Notes: a model not told the origin generated them from the sequence alone. A stretch of DNA of 64,000 nucleotides from JAVBMC01 sp031552845 (GCA_031552845.1 JAVBMC010000028.1:1-64000); one strand, 5' to 3'. Shown: positions 53,052-61,225, counted from the stretch's first letter. Program-made: numbers and translations.

Positions 53052-54035
53052 TTATTCGTCAAAGGTGGCTGCGGGCTTGCTGAAAATCAGCAACGACGGA
53101 TTGGCTTTAATCTCGTTCACCAAGTCCGTTGCGCCGATAACCAACTTATCGACATTCTGCAAGGTCTGGTCGAGATTATCATTCTGCTCTGACACCGAAC
53201 GGCCGATGGTACGCCCCAGCAATTCCATCTTGTCGAAGAGGCGCGGCACTTCGTTGGTCAGGTTGCCGGTCAGCGCAATCACATTATTGATCGCCTCATT
53301 AACACCGCGCAAGCCGTTGTGAATCTCCTCGCTTTCGAGAATCTTGTTCAACCGTTCGCTGGAGGCGGTGGCGTTCTCCGCAAGGGTTTTGATTTGCGCC
53401 GAGAGCTCGCCGATCTTCGCGTCCTTCACTGCAACTTCAATCGCCTGCAGCGTGGAGTTGAACTGCTCAACGCCCTTTTCAATCTCAAGCTTGTTCAAGC
53501 GGTCAAACACGCCCTGCAGTGACGTCGTCAATTCCGTCATCGTATTCGGCATTGAGGGGATGTAGAAATACTCCGGCTCCCAGAAAATCGGCAAGTCTTC
53601 CGCCATGCGATTGGCATCGGCGAAATCGGTTTCCAGCAGCATGGTGCCTGTAATACCCTGTGCCCGAATGCAAATTCGCAGGCCGTAAGTAATTAACTTT
53701 CTGACCGTCTCAAACGTCTGATCCTTGCGCGTGGATGTGATTGCCACAACAATCCGGACATAACGGGAAGCTTTGCGCTGCTTACGGTCGTTCTCATCAA
53801 CCTTGTAATGCTCATGCACAAAACCAATCTCTTTGACCCGCCCGATCTTGACGCCACGGTGCTTGACATCAGAGCCGACCTCCAGCCCTTGCACGCTTTG
53901 GTCAAAATAGGTCTCTACTAACACCGGCGATTCAAAGATGTGGGCCGCACCGAAGACAACCACGCCGCCGATGATCAGCGAAACTGCCAGGACGACAAAG
54001 AATCCGATTCGAACATAGTGTACTTTTGCACTCAT
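53052..54035 (-). CDS. mlaD: MCE-domain lipid-transport protein MlaD
   Basis: 327 residues, minus strand. One N-terminal membrane helix (IGFFVVLAVSLIIGGVVVFG) followed by an MCE domain (VLVETYFDQSVQGLEVGSDV, KHRGVKIGRVKEIGF, IRAQGITGTMLLE). A long C-terminal helical region (about 170-310) is predicted coiled coil. MCE proteins form hexameric rings that carry lipids across the periplasm. The start overlaps the mlaF stop as ATGA. No MlaE-type permease gene is adjacent, although one is needed for a complete transporter. Confidence 0.9.
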   Translation of the reverse strand: MSAKVHYVRIGFFVVLAVSLIIGGVVVFGAAHIFESPVLVETYFDQSVQGLEVGSDVKHRGVKIGRVKEIGFVHEHYKVDENDRKQRKASRYVRIVVAITSTRKDQTFETVRKLITYGLRICIRAQGITGTMLLETDFADANRMAEDLPIFWEPEYFYIPSMPNTMTELTTSLQGVFDRLNKLEIEKGVEQFNSTLQAIEVAVKDAKIGELSAQIKTLAENATASSERLNKILESEEIHNGLRGVNEAINNVIALTGNLTNEVPRLFDKMELLGRTIGRSVSEQNDNLDQTLQNVDKLVIGATDLVNEIKANPSLLIFSKPAATFDE

Positions 54036-54805
54036 GGTGTTTCTTGGGGTTGGCTGGGTTTACGATGGAAAAAGTCACGGACTTTCTGATGCGGACTTTG
54101 GTTCTTCAAATAATCGAGCGTCCCTTGGTCGAGGACGCCGCCGATCTCTGCATCGAGGAATACGGCGCGGTCGGCGATTGATTCAATGCTGGCCAGCTCG
54201 TGCGAAATAATCATCACGGTAATGCCCAGCGTTTGCGTCAGCTGCTTGATCAATTGATCCAAGTCCGCCGAGGTGACCGGGTCGAGCCCGGCAGAGGGTT
54301 CGTCTAAAAACAAGATGTCCGGGTCCAGTGCCAGCGCACGTGCAATCGCCGCACGCTTCTTCATGCCGCCGCTGATTTCCGATGGCGTGTGATTGGCCCG
54401 ATGCAGCAAGCCCACCTGTGACAGCTTCAAATGCGCCGTGTCACGCCGTGCCTGATACGGCAGCTCGGTAAACTCCTCCATCGGCAGCATGACATTCTCC
54501 AGCAGCGTCATATTGCCAAACAGCGCCCCGCCTTGATAGGCCACGCCAAACCGCCGCATCAGCCGCTGCCGGACCTCCTCCGACGCCGCCGGAGCAAAAC
54601 GCTCGCCGCAAAGATTCACGTAACCTTTAATCGGCGGCAGCAAACCGATCACATGTTTCAATAGCGTGCTCTTGCCGCATCCCGAACCGCCCAGGATGAA
54701 AACAATCTCCCCGCGGTTCACCTGTAATGTGATGCCGCGTAAAATCGCTTTGCCGTTATAACCGACCGACAAATTATTCAGATCAATAATCGGAGCCTCG
54801 GGCAT
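54032..54805 (-). CDS. mlaF: MCE-system ABC ATPase MlaF
   Basis: 257 residues from ATG 54805, minus strand. Walker A GGSGCGKST, signature EISGGMKKRAAIARAL, Walker B DILFLDEPSAGLDP and a late ISHELASIESIADRAVFLD. The ISGGMKKR signature is characteristic of MlaF-type ATPases, which power phospholipid transport with MlaE and MlaD. It lies 7 nt after the regulator gene and overlaps mlaD. Confidence 0.92.
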   Translation of the reverse strand: MPEAPIIDLNNLSVGYNGKAILRGITLQVNRGEIVFILGGSGCGKSTLLKHVIGLLPPIKGYVNLCGERFAPAASEEVRQRLMRRFGVAYQGGALFGNMTLLENVMLPMEEFTELPYQARRDTAHLKLSQVGLLHRANHTPSEISGGMKKRAAIARALALDPDILFLDEPSAGLDPVTSADLDQLIKQLTQTLGITVMIISHELASIESIADRAVFLDAEIGGVLDQGTLDYLKNQSPHQKVRDFFHRKPSQPQETP

Positions 54806-54812
54806 AATACGA

Positions 54813-56216
54813 CTAAACGTCCTCGGGCTGTTCTTTGACAGGCGCGTCCGACTCCCGCATGCCATACTTCGTCATCAACCGCTGCAGATACGCTCGCTCG
54901 ATGTCGGCATCACGGGCGGAACGCGAGATATTCTGCCGGTTACGCGCCAGCAGCTCATTCAGATACGCCTTTTCAAACCGCTCAATCAACTCGTTCTTCG
55001 CATCCTTAAAAGGCTTGTCGATGTCAAACGTCGGGTCAGACTCCACACTCCCCTTACGCACCGTTCCAATATTCAGGAATGCACTCAAATCCACCGGGCG
55101 ATGTTCGCTGTAAAACGCCAGCTCAATCAAATTCCGCAGCTCGCGCACATTCCCCGGCCACTCATAATTCTTAAAAATCTCCACCGTCCGCGGGAAGTCC
55201 ACCACATCCTCAATCGCCTCGGCCCCATGCAAGTCGGTGATGAACTGCTTGATGAACAGCGGCACATCATCACGCCGACGCCGCAGCGGCGGAATCTCCA
55301 AATGCACCACCGACAGCCGATAATACAAATCCTTGCGGAACTTATTATCCTCCACCTCCAGCGACAGATTCTTATTTGTGGCGCAAATGATCCGCACGTC
55401 AATCTTACGCACCTCATTGCTCCCCACGCGGCGGATCTCACGCTTCTCCAACACCCGCAACAGCTTCGGCTGCAGCTCCGGCGCCAAATCCCCAATCTCA
55501 TCCAACAGCACCGTCCCGCCATCCGCCACTTCAAACGCACCCTCACGGTCGCTATCCGCTCCGGCAAACGCGCCCTTCATATGCCCGAACAGCTCGCTCT
55601 CAATCTGATCCTTCGAAATCGCCGCACAATCAATCACCACAAACGGCTTCTCGCGGCGGTTCGAATGCAGATGAATCTCCTCCGCCAAAACCTCCTTGCC
55701 CGTCCCCGTCTCGCCCGAAATCATAATCGTCGCATCCGACGGCGCATACGTCTCCGCCAAATAAAACAGCCGCCGCATGCTCACCGACCGCCCCAAGCAC
55801 CTGCCAAAACTCTCGCTCGTACTCAGCGGCACCTCGCCATCCACCTCACGGATCGGACAGAAAATCAAACGCGTCTTCCCCAAGCGGATCTCCGAGCCCG
55901 GAATCAAATGCGCCGACGTTACCCGGATACCCTGAACGGTTGTGCCATTGGTGCTCTTCAAATCTCGAATCAAACACCCCTTATCATCCACATCAATCCG
56001 GCAATGACTATGCGACACCGTCGAATCCGGCACCACCAACTCATTATCCTCCCCCGAGCCAATCCTAAACGCCTGCTTATTGATCAACACCTCGCGCCCC
56101 TGCAACGGCCCGCTCACAATCAACAGCTTCAAACGCCCCGCCTGTTCCGCCTGCTCCTCAGACGAAAACACAATAGTCGGCGCCTCCGCCCTAATACCCG
56201 GTTTATGTGGACTCAT
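54813..56216 (-). CDS. FHA-domain sigma54-type transcriptional activator
   Basis: 467 residues, minus strand. The N-terminal FHA domain (RIGSGEDNELVVPDSTVSHS, then DLKSTNGTTV) reads phosphothreonine signals. The AAA+ domain has Walker A GETGTGKE, Walker B GGTVLLDEIGDL and WPGNVRELRN. The C-terminal helix-turn-helix (NISRSARDADIERAYLQRLM) is FIS-like. The sigma54-contacting loop reads GAFAGA instead of GAFTGA. It heads the minus-strand operon and is followed by mlaF after 7 nt. FHA-type activators are common in bacteria with Ser/Thr kinases; the inducing signal is unknown. Confidence 0.9.
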   Translation of the reverse strand: MSPHKPGIRAEAPTIVFSSEEQAEQAGRLKLLIVSGPLQGREVLINKQAFRIGSGEDNELVVPDSTVSHSHCRIDVDDKGCLIRDLKSTNGTTVQGIRVTSAHLIPGSEIRLGKTRLIFCPIREVDGEVPLSTSESFGRCLGRSVSMRRLFYLAETYAPSDATIMISGETGTGKEVLAEEIHLHSNRREKPFVVIDCAAISKDQIESELFGHMKGAFAGADSDREGAFEVADGGTVLLDEIGDLAPELQPKLLRVLEKREIRRVGSNEVRKIDVRIICATNKNLSLEVEDNKFRKDLYYRLSVVHLEIPPLRRRRDDVPLFIKQFITDLHGAEAIEDVVDFPRTVEIFKNYEWPGNVRELRNLIELAFYSEHRPVDLSAFLNIGTVRKGSVESDPTFDIDKPFKDAKNELIERFEKAYLNELLARNRQNISRSARDADIERAYLQRLMTKYGMRESDAPVKEQPEDV

Positions 56217-56251
56217 AGATACACTAAGCTCAACACGGCTTTAAGCGGCCA

Positions 56252-56281
56252 TTATACCATTTCTCCATCTTCCCATACAAC
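56252..56281 (-). promoter_or_regulatory. Promoter of the minus-strand mla-murC operon
   Basis: On the minus strand: TTGTAT (56281-56276), 18-nt spacer, TATAAT (56257-56252). Transcription would start about 30 nt before the regulator start at 56216. It looks like a sigma70 promoter, not a sigma54 one. Confidence 0.65.
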
Positions 56282-56563
56282 CCAAAACCCCCTTCTATCA
56301 GCAAACTTCTCAGTTTTCTGACAAAATGATGCAGGCGCGGATATTTTCCCGCACAACGTGGTGATGCCTTGCGGGCAGTAGGCGAGACGGAGGTGGGGAG
56401 GTGGCGGTTTTAAAGGAGCTCTTGGAGGGGATGAGGAGCTTTTAATGGAGGAGGGCGTCTTGCTTGTTCCTGATAGGGCATATCCGTTGGGGCTTTCGGG
56501 GCGAAAAGGTGTTTGCGTAGACCGGTATGCGTGGCCGAAGTTTGAAAATGTAAAAATTAGCAC

Positions 56564-56591
56564 TCGACATTTTGTACGGTTATGCTATACT
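56564..56591 (+). promoter_or_regulatory. Promoter of pgi
   Basis: TCGACA (56564-56569), 16-nt spacer, TATACT (56586-56591). The predicted start near 56598 leaves about 100 nt of leader before pgi. Confidence 0.7.
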
Positions 56592-56695
56592 GAAGCTTCC
56601 ATTGTTTTCGTTTATGGTAGCCATGGCGTGCTTGGGGAACGTGTCAGTTTTCGGGGGTGCGCCGGCATGGGGTCAACGGATACGTCTCAAAGCTT

Positions 56696-58309
56696 ATGAA
56701 TACAAATATAATGAATACTTCCGCGTGGAAGGATGTGAAGGATCATCTCGTTAACAAGAACCTGCGCGAGCTTTTCGATGAGGATCCTAAACGCGCCGAG
56801 CGTTTCCTGCTGAAGGCGGCGGGCTGGCGGTTGGATTATTCGAAGAATCTGATTGATCAAGATCTCATGAACAAGTTGGTGGCGTTGGCTTATCGCGCCG
56901 ATGTGAAGTCTTGGATTCAGAAGATGTTCGAGGGCGAGAAGATCAACGTGACCGAAGATCGCGCTGTGTTGCATACGGCTTTGCGTAATCGTTCCGATGA
57001 ACCTGTTTTTGTCGACGGACAGGATGTGATGCCGGAGATCAAGGCCGTGCTGGCGAAGATGAGCGCTTTCGCAACACGCGTGCGGGCAGGGGAGTGGATC
57101 GGGTTTACCGGGAAGCCGATCCGCCACATCGTGAACATCGGCATCGGGGGTTCGGACTTGGGACCTTTGATGGCGTATCAAGCGCTGCGTCCTTATGGCA
57201 AGCGGCATATAAAGTGTCATTTTGTTTCCAATGTGGATGGTACGCATCTGGCCGAAGTGCTGCGCGAGGTGAAGGCCGACCGCACGTTGTTTGTTGTGGC
57301 CTCCAAAACGTTCACCACGCAGGAGACGATGGCGAATGCGTTGAGCGCCCGTGCTTGGCTGGTAGACGAGCTGGGTGACGAGAAGGCTGTCGCGAAACAT
57401 TTTGTGGCGGTCTCGACGAACGCGGAGGAAGTCAGCAAGTTCGGCATTGATACAGCGAACATGTTTGAGTTTTGGGATTGGGTTGGCGGACGTTATTCGT
57501 TGCCGAGTGCAATCGGATTGTCGCTGATGTGTTATATCGGTCCGCGCAGCTTCGAGCGTTTGCTGGAGGGTTATCATCAGATGGACCGCCACTTCCGCAC
57601 GGCGGCGTTGAACTCGAACATGCCGGTGATTCTTGCGCTGTTGGGCATTCTTTATAACAATGTTTACGAAGCCGAGAGTTATGCCGTGCTGCCGTATGAT
57701 CAATACCTCGCACGCTTCCCGGCCTATTTGCAGCAGCTGGATATGGAGAGCAACGGCAAGAGCGCCACGCGTGACGGCACCCCGGTCCGTCATTCGACCG
57801 GGCCGATTGTCTGGGGTGAACCCGGCACCAACGGCCAGCATGCGTTCTATCAGCTGATTCACCAAGGCACCAAGATGATTCCCGCCGACTTCATCGGCTT
57901 CTGCCAGTCGCACAACGCGCTGGCCGGGCATCATGACAAGCTGATGGCAAACTTCTTTGCGCAAACGCAGGCTCTTGCTTTCGGCAAGACTGCCGCCGAG
58001 TGCCGCCAAGAAGGCGTGCCGGAAGAACTCGTCGTGCACAAGACGTTCAGCGGCAACCGCCCCACGAACACCCTTATGGCGAAAAAGCTCACGCCCGAAA
58101 CCCTTGGCTCGCTCATCGCGCTTTATGAGCACAAGGTCTTTGTGCAAGGGATTATCTGGAACGTGTTCTCCTTCGACCAATGGGGCGTGCAGTTGGGCAA
58201 AGTCTTGGCCTCCAAGATACTGCCGCAGCTGGAAGACGATTCCAAGCCGTTGGCGCACGATGCCTCCACCAACTCCCTGATCGCCTACTACCGCTCTTAC
58301 AGCAAGTAA
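56696..58309 (+). CDS. pgi: Glucose-6-phosphate isomerase
   Basis: 537 residues from ATG 56696; ATG 56711 five codons later is an equally good choice, as neither has a clear ribosome site. It interconverts glucose 6-phosphate and fructose 6-phosphate. Signatures: NIGIGGSDLGPLMAY, VASKTFTTQETMANA, WVGGRYSLPSAIGLS and GEPGTNGQHAFYQLIHQGT. Length and order match the E. coli-type enzyme. A single-gene unit with its own promoter and terminator. Confidence 0.97.
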   Translation: MNTNIMNTSAWKDVKDHLVNKNLRELFDEDPKRAERFLLKAAGWRLDYSKNLIDQDLMNKLVALAYRADVKSWIQKMFEGEKINVTEDRAVLHTALRNRSDEPVFVDGQDVMPEIKAVLAKMSAFATRVRAGEWIGFTGKPIRHIVNIGIGGSDLGPLMAYQALRPYGKRHIKCHFVSNVDGTHLAEVLREVKADRTLFVVASKTFTTQETMANALSARAWLVDELGDEKAVAKHFVAVSTNAEEVSKFGIDTANMFEFWDWVGGRYSLPSAIGLSLMCYIGPRSFERLLEGYHQMDRHFRTAALNSNMPVILALLGILYNNVYEAESYAVLPYDQYLARFPAYLQQLDMESNGKSATRDGTPVRHSTGPIVWGEPGTNGQHAFYQLIHQGTKMIPADFIGFCQSHNALAGHHDKLMANFFAQTQALAFGKTAAECRQEGVPEELVVHKTFSGNRPTNTLMAKKLTPETLGSLIALYEHKVFVQGIIWNVFSFDQWGVQLGKVLASKILPQLEDDSKPLAHDASTNSLIAYYRSYSK

Positions 58310-58357
58310 GCACGGGAACAAAGCGACGCCGCGAACAACTGTTCACGCGGCATACTC

Positions 58358-58391
58358 AAAAGCCCCGCAACACTGCGGGGCTTTTTCTTTT
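58358..58391 (+). terminator. Rho-independent terminator of pgi
   Basis: Stem AGCCCCGCA / TGCGGGGCT (58361-58369 and 58374-58382), 4-nt loop, then TTTTCTTTTTC. Confidence 0.92.
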
Positions 58392-58506
58392 TCAGCGATC
58401 GGCGCAGTGACAAGACAAACATTAATGCCTTTCAGCATGCTCCACCATGCCCGCGTGCTGTATCCCACGCATGTGCGTACAGATACCGCAACAGTCGCTT
58501 CAAAGA

Positions 58507-58616
58507 ACCAACACGGCCATATTTGAAGAAAAACACTCAAGTGATTCTGAAAAAACACTTAAGTGTTTTTGTAAAAACATCCGAGTGTTTTTCAAGAAAC
58601 ATTCATATGTTTTTTC
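58507..58616. repeat. 22-bp-period palindrome array (array 6)
   Basis: Units at 58507 (weak), 58529, 58551, 58573 and 58595. The arms read AAACAC-TCAA-GTGATT, AAACAC-TTAA-GTGTTT, AAACAT-CCGA-GTGTTT and AAACAT-TCAT-ATGTTT. The series C-G, T-G, T-A at the innermost arm pair is a compensatory change passing through a wobble pair. Confidence 0.88.
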
Positions 58617-58752
58617 ATCAATGTGCCCGTATGCGCAACATCATACGCATCTATCGTAACCTTTACAAAGCCGAAGCGGACTGTAAAGACGGAGGTTGTG
58701 TTGTTGGCGTGCGGAAATATGTTGCGCACCTTTTTATACGGCAGCAACACCT

Positions 58753-58905
58753 TCGACGAGATCGACGAGGCCGATGAAATCGCGTACAAACAATAAAGCA
58801 GGCAGTGTCGTCGACGCTGCCGTGCCAAACAAACTCAACAGCTTTGGCAAAGCCGCCTGCCATATACACTCAACTCGATTTCACCGACTTCTTCGATTTC
58901 GTCGA
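58753..58905. repeat. Imperfect inverted repeat, 30-bp arms
   Basis: Arm 58753-58782 and the reverse complement of 58876-58905 match at 25 of 30 positions; both start TCGACGA and end TGAAATCG. The 93-nt interior is not part of a recognised gene. It could be a folded RNA or a small degenerate element. Confidence 0.55.
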
Positions 58906-59081
58906 TTCTCTCAAGGGGAATGGCGGGCTAATGCCGTACGGCGGTTTCGGCGAAACGCGCCCTACCTTTTTGAGTAGAGCTGACGCGAGTGAATGTTCAG
59001 TGCGTTAGCGGGTAGGGCGGGCTCGCCGAGCGCACCGTGTGGGGTAATGTCTTGTAGGGCAGGCTTGGTGGCACCAAAAGA

Positions 59082-59116
59082 AAAAGCCTTGAGAACTTAA
59101 CGTTCTCAAGGCTTTT
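59082..59116. terminator. Bidirectional terminator hairpin next to tRNA-Arg
   Basis: Perfect 15-bp stem: AAAAGCCTTGAGAAC (59082-59096) and its complement (59102-59116), 5-nt loop, A-run on one side and T-run on the other. It would end the minus-strand rpsB-tsf-tRNA transcript. Confidence 0.9.
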
Positions 59117-59121
59117 ATAGA

Positions 59122-59198
59122 TGGCGCGCCTGGCGTGGCTCGAACACGCGACCGCCGGATTAGAAATCCGATGCTCTGTCCAACTGAGCTACAGGCGC
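59122..59198 (-). tRNA. tRNA-Arg (anticodon UCU)
   Basis: 77 nt on the minus strand with encoded CCA. Acceptor stem GCGCCTG/CAGGCGC, D-arm AGCTCAGTTGG, anticodon loop TTTCTAA (anticodon TCT, reads AGA and AGG), T-loop GTTCGAGCC. It follows tsf by about 30 nt and is probably processed from the same transcript. Confidence 0.95.
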
Positions 59199-59227
59199 AA
59201 AGTCGGCTGCCACTGCCAGCGTAAAGC

Positions 59228-60058
59228 TTAGGCGGCGCCGAGTTGGAAGCGGACGAAGCGGCGGATTGTCACCGTATCGCCGGTCTTCTTGGAGCACTCA
59301 TCCACAAGCTGCGTGATGCTTTGCTTGGGCTCTTTAACGAAGGGCTGGTGAATCAGGCAGATTTCAGAGTAGAACTTCTGGACCTTGCCTTTGAGGATGC
59401 CTTCGACGATGTTTGCAGGCTTGCCTTCGACTTGCTTGCGGTAGATGTCTTTCTCGCCTTCGAGAACGTCAGCGGGAACTTCTTCCGGGAGCAGGTAGCG
59501 TGGCGCAGCGGCGGCGACTTGCAGGCAGAGGTCGTGCAGCAGTGCGTCGAACGCCGGGTTGGCGGCGGTGTCAGCCTTGGTGCAGCCGAGCTCGACGAGT
59601 ACGCCGACCTTGCCGCCCATGTGGATGTAGGAGGCAACCTTGCCTTCGCCTTGCTTGGTGAAGTAAGCGACGCGGCGGATCTTGACGTTTTCGCCGGTGG
59701 CGGAAACGAGCGCGACGAGTTCTTCGTTCATCGTGGTGGCGGCGTTCAGATCGCCCGTGGCAACGGTGGTGGCGACAGCTTTGGTGAACGCGATGAACTT
59801 GTCGGTCTTGGCGACGAAGTCGGTTTCGCAGTTGACCTCGGCCATGCCGATGGCACCGTTGTTCTCGACGGCGTCGATGATGCCCTGGTTGGATTCTTTG
59901 TCGGCGCGCTTGACTTGGATGGCCAAACCTTTTTCGCGGAGCTGCTTGATTGCGGCTTCCTTATCGCCATTGCAGTCAATCAAAGCTTTTTTGCAATCCA
60001 TCATGCCCGCGTTCGTAATCGAGCGGAGTTCGTTGATATCGGCTACTGTGATTCCCAT
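59228..60058 (-). CDS. tsf: Elongation factor Ts
   Basis: 276 residues, minus strand. EF-Ts recycles EF-Tu by exchanging GDP for GTP. The N-terminal UBA-like domain (VADINELRSITNAGMMDCKK, KEAAIKQLREKG) and TDFVAKTDKF are diagnostic; IHMGGKVGVLVEL and FYSEICLIHQPFVKE mark the core and C-terminal domains. It follows rpsB in the usual rpsB-tsf order, 83 nt downstream. Confidence 0.96.
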   Translation of the reverse strand: MGITVADINELRSITNAGMMDCKKALIDCNGDKEAAIKQLREKGLAIQVKRADKESNQGIIDAVENNGAIGMAEVNCETDFVAKTDKFIAFTKAVATTVATGDLNAATTMNEELVALVSATGENVKIRRVAYFTKQGEGKVASYIHMGGKVGVLVELGCTKADTAANPAFDALLHDLCLQVAAAAPRYLLPEEVPADVLEGEKDIYRKQVEGKPANIVEGILKGKVQKFYSEICLIHQPFVKEPKQSITQLVDECSKKTGDTVTIRRFVRFQLGAA

Positions 60059-60141
60059 GATTTCTCCTTAATTCAAAGTGGGGTTAGTGGTGATGAAACC
60101 GGGTGAAGCGGACAGCGCGGTGCCGTCCGCTTCACGGGGCA

Positions 60142-61083
60142 TTATTCCGCGGCAGGAGCTTCAACTGCTGCTGCAGGAGCCTCGGTGGCAACCGGCGCTT
60201 CAGCGGCGGGAGCTTCGGCTGCGTCTTTCTTCACAGCCGGCTTGCGTGCGCCGAGAGGTTTGCGTGCGCCTGCGGGACGGTCACCGGCAGGGCGGCGCGG
60301 ACGTGCAGGACGTGCGGCAGCTTCATCGCCGCCTTCGGAGGCACGCTTGGCGCGTTCGTCGGCTTGGGTCTTTGCGTATTGGTCGGCGACTTCCTTGATA
60401 GCTTTGGAGAGGCCGTCCATGATGATCTTCACGCCGCGGACTGCGTCGTCGTTGCCGGGGATGACGTAGTCGATCGGGTCCGGGTCGGCGTTCGTATCAA
60501 CGATGGCCACCACGGGGATGCCGAGGCGCACGGCTTCTTTGATTGCGTTGGATTCGCGGCAGATGTCCACGACGACGAGCGCGCCGGGCATGTTCTGCAT
60601 GTCAACGATACCGCCGAGGTTGGCTTGGAGCTTGTCCAGCTCGCGGCGCAGGGTCGCGGCTTCCTTTTTAAAGGGAGAGAGCACGCCGTTGTTGTTGCGG
60701 CCGATGGTCTCGATCTGGCGCATGCGCTTGACGCTGCGGCGGATGGTCTGGCTGTTGGTCAGCGTGCCGCCGAGCCAGCGTTGGGTCATGTGGAATTGGC
60801 CGCAAGCTTCGGCAGCTTCGCGGACGACTTCCTGCGCCTGCTTCTTGGTGGCGACGAAAAGGACCTTCTTGCCGTCGAGGACGGTCTGCTTCAGGAACTC
60901 AGCGGCCTCGTCGATCAGCGTCATGGTCTGGGTGAGGTCGATGATGTGAATGCCGTTGCGCTTGTCGAAGATGTACGGCTTCATCTTGGGGTTCCAACGC
61001 TTGGTCTGGTGGCCGAAGTGCAAACCGGCATCCAGCAAATCTTTCAATGCGATACCGGTCTTGTTAGGAGCTAATGCGTCCAT
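60142..61083 (-). CDS. rpsB: 30S ribosomal protein S2 with C-terminal extension
   Basis: 313 residues, minus strand. The S2 core covers about 240 residues: LLDAGLHFGHQTKRWNPKMK, IHIIDLTQTM, FVATKKQAQ, QRWLGGTLTN and GIPVVAIVDTNADPDPIDYV. The last ~70 residues are rich in A, P, R and K (ARPARPRRPAGDRPAGARKP), ending in an A/E-rich tail. That extension is longer than in most S2 proteins and probably disordered. Confidence 0.95.
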   Translation of the reverse strand: MDALAPNKTGIALKDLLDAGLHFGHQTKRWNPKMKPYIFDKRNGIHIIDLTQTMTLIDEAAEFLKQTVLDGKKVLFVATKKQAQEVVREAAEACGQFHMTQRWLGGTLTNSQTIRRSVKRMRQIETIGRNNNGVLSPFKKEAATLRRELDKLQANLGGIVDMQNMPGALVVVDICRESNAIKEAVRLGIPVVAIVDTNADPDPIDYVIPGNDDAVRGVKIIMDGLSKAIKEVADQYAKTQADERAKRASEGGDEAAARPARPRRPAGDRPAGARKPLGARKPAVKKDAAEAPAAEAPVATEAPAAAVEAPAAE

Positions 61084-61197
61084 GTCTATTCCTCTAATAG
61101 GCTCTTTGAGCCGATTAATCCGCTTTGACGGCTGCCCACACGGACTGCTGCGTCGTTCGCTTCTTTCACATGCCGAATTTCGGCTGTGAAGGGGTGG

Positions 61198-61225
61198 ATT
61201 ATAGCATATTGGCGCCGTGAAACAA
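61198..61225 (-). promoter_or_regulatory. Likely rpsB-tsf promoter
   Basis: On the minus strand: TTGTTT (61225-61220), 16-nt spacer, TATAAT (61203-61198). The -10 is perfect, the -35 weak. The leader to rpsB would be about 110 nt, room for S2 autoregulation. Confidence 0.55.

Larger units (their letters stand above)
56217..56695. other. Divergent intergenic region between regulator and pgi
   Basis: 479 nt with a promoter for each side (56252-56281 minus; 56564-56591 plus). Between them I see no supported coding frame, no phased palindrome array and no strong hairpin. Short open frames on the plus strand (about 56445-56700) have no homology features. Confidence 0.5.
58310..59121. other. Long convergent intergenic region between pgi and tRNA-Arg
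   Basis: 812 nt. In order: pgi terminator (58358-58391), 22-bp palindrome array (58507-58616), a 30-bp imperfect inverted repeat pair (58753-58782 and 58876-58905), a second inverted pair around CGCCCTACC/GGTAGGGCG (58958-58966 and 59011-59019), and the tsf-side terminator (59082-59116). Short open frames here have no recognisable homology. Confidence 0.6.

Noticed and set aside
55101..56321. 406-codon plus-strand frame opposite the FHA activator
   Set aside because: Composition dominated by R, H, L, I and Q without motifs; the minus strand encodes clear FHA and AAA+ domains.
56687..58321. 544-codon minus-strand frame opposite pgi
   Set aside because: Pgi motifs are complete on the plus strand with promoter and terminator; the antisense translation shows no domain.
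58805..59008. 67-codon frame in the pgi-tRNA gap
   Set aside because: Overlaps two inverted repeats, has no homology features and no convincing start signal.
59243..60106. 287-codon plus-strand frame opposite tsf
   Set aside because: The minus strand encodes a complete EF-Ts next to rpsB; the plus-strand frame has no family features.
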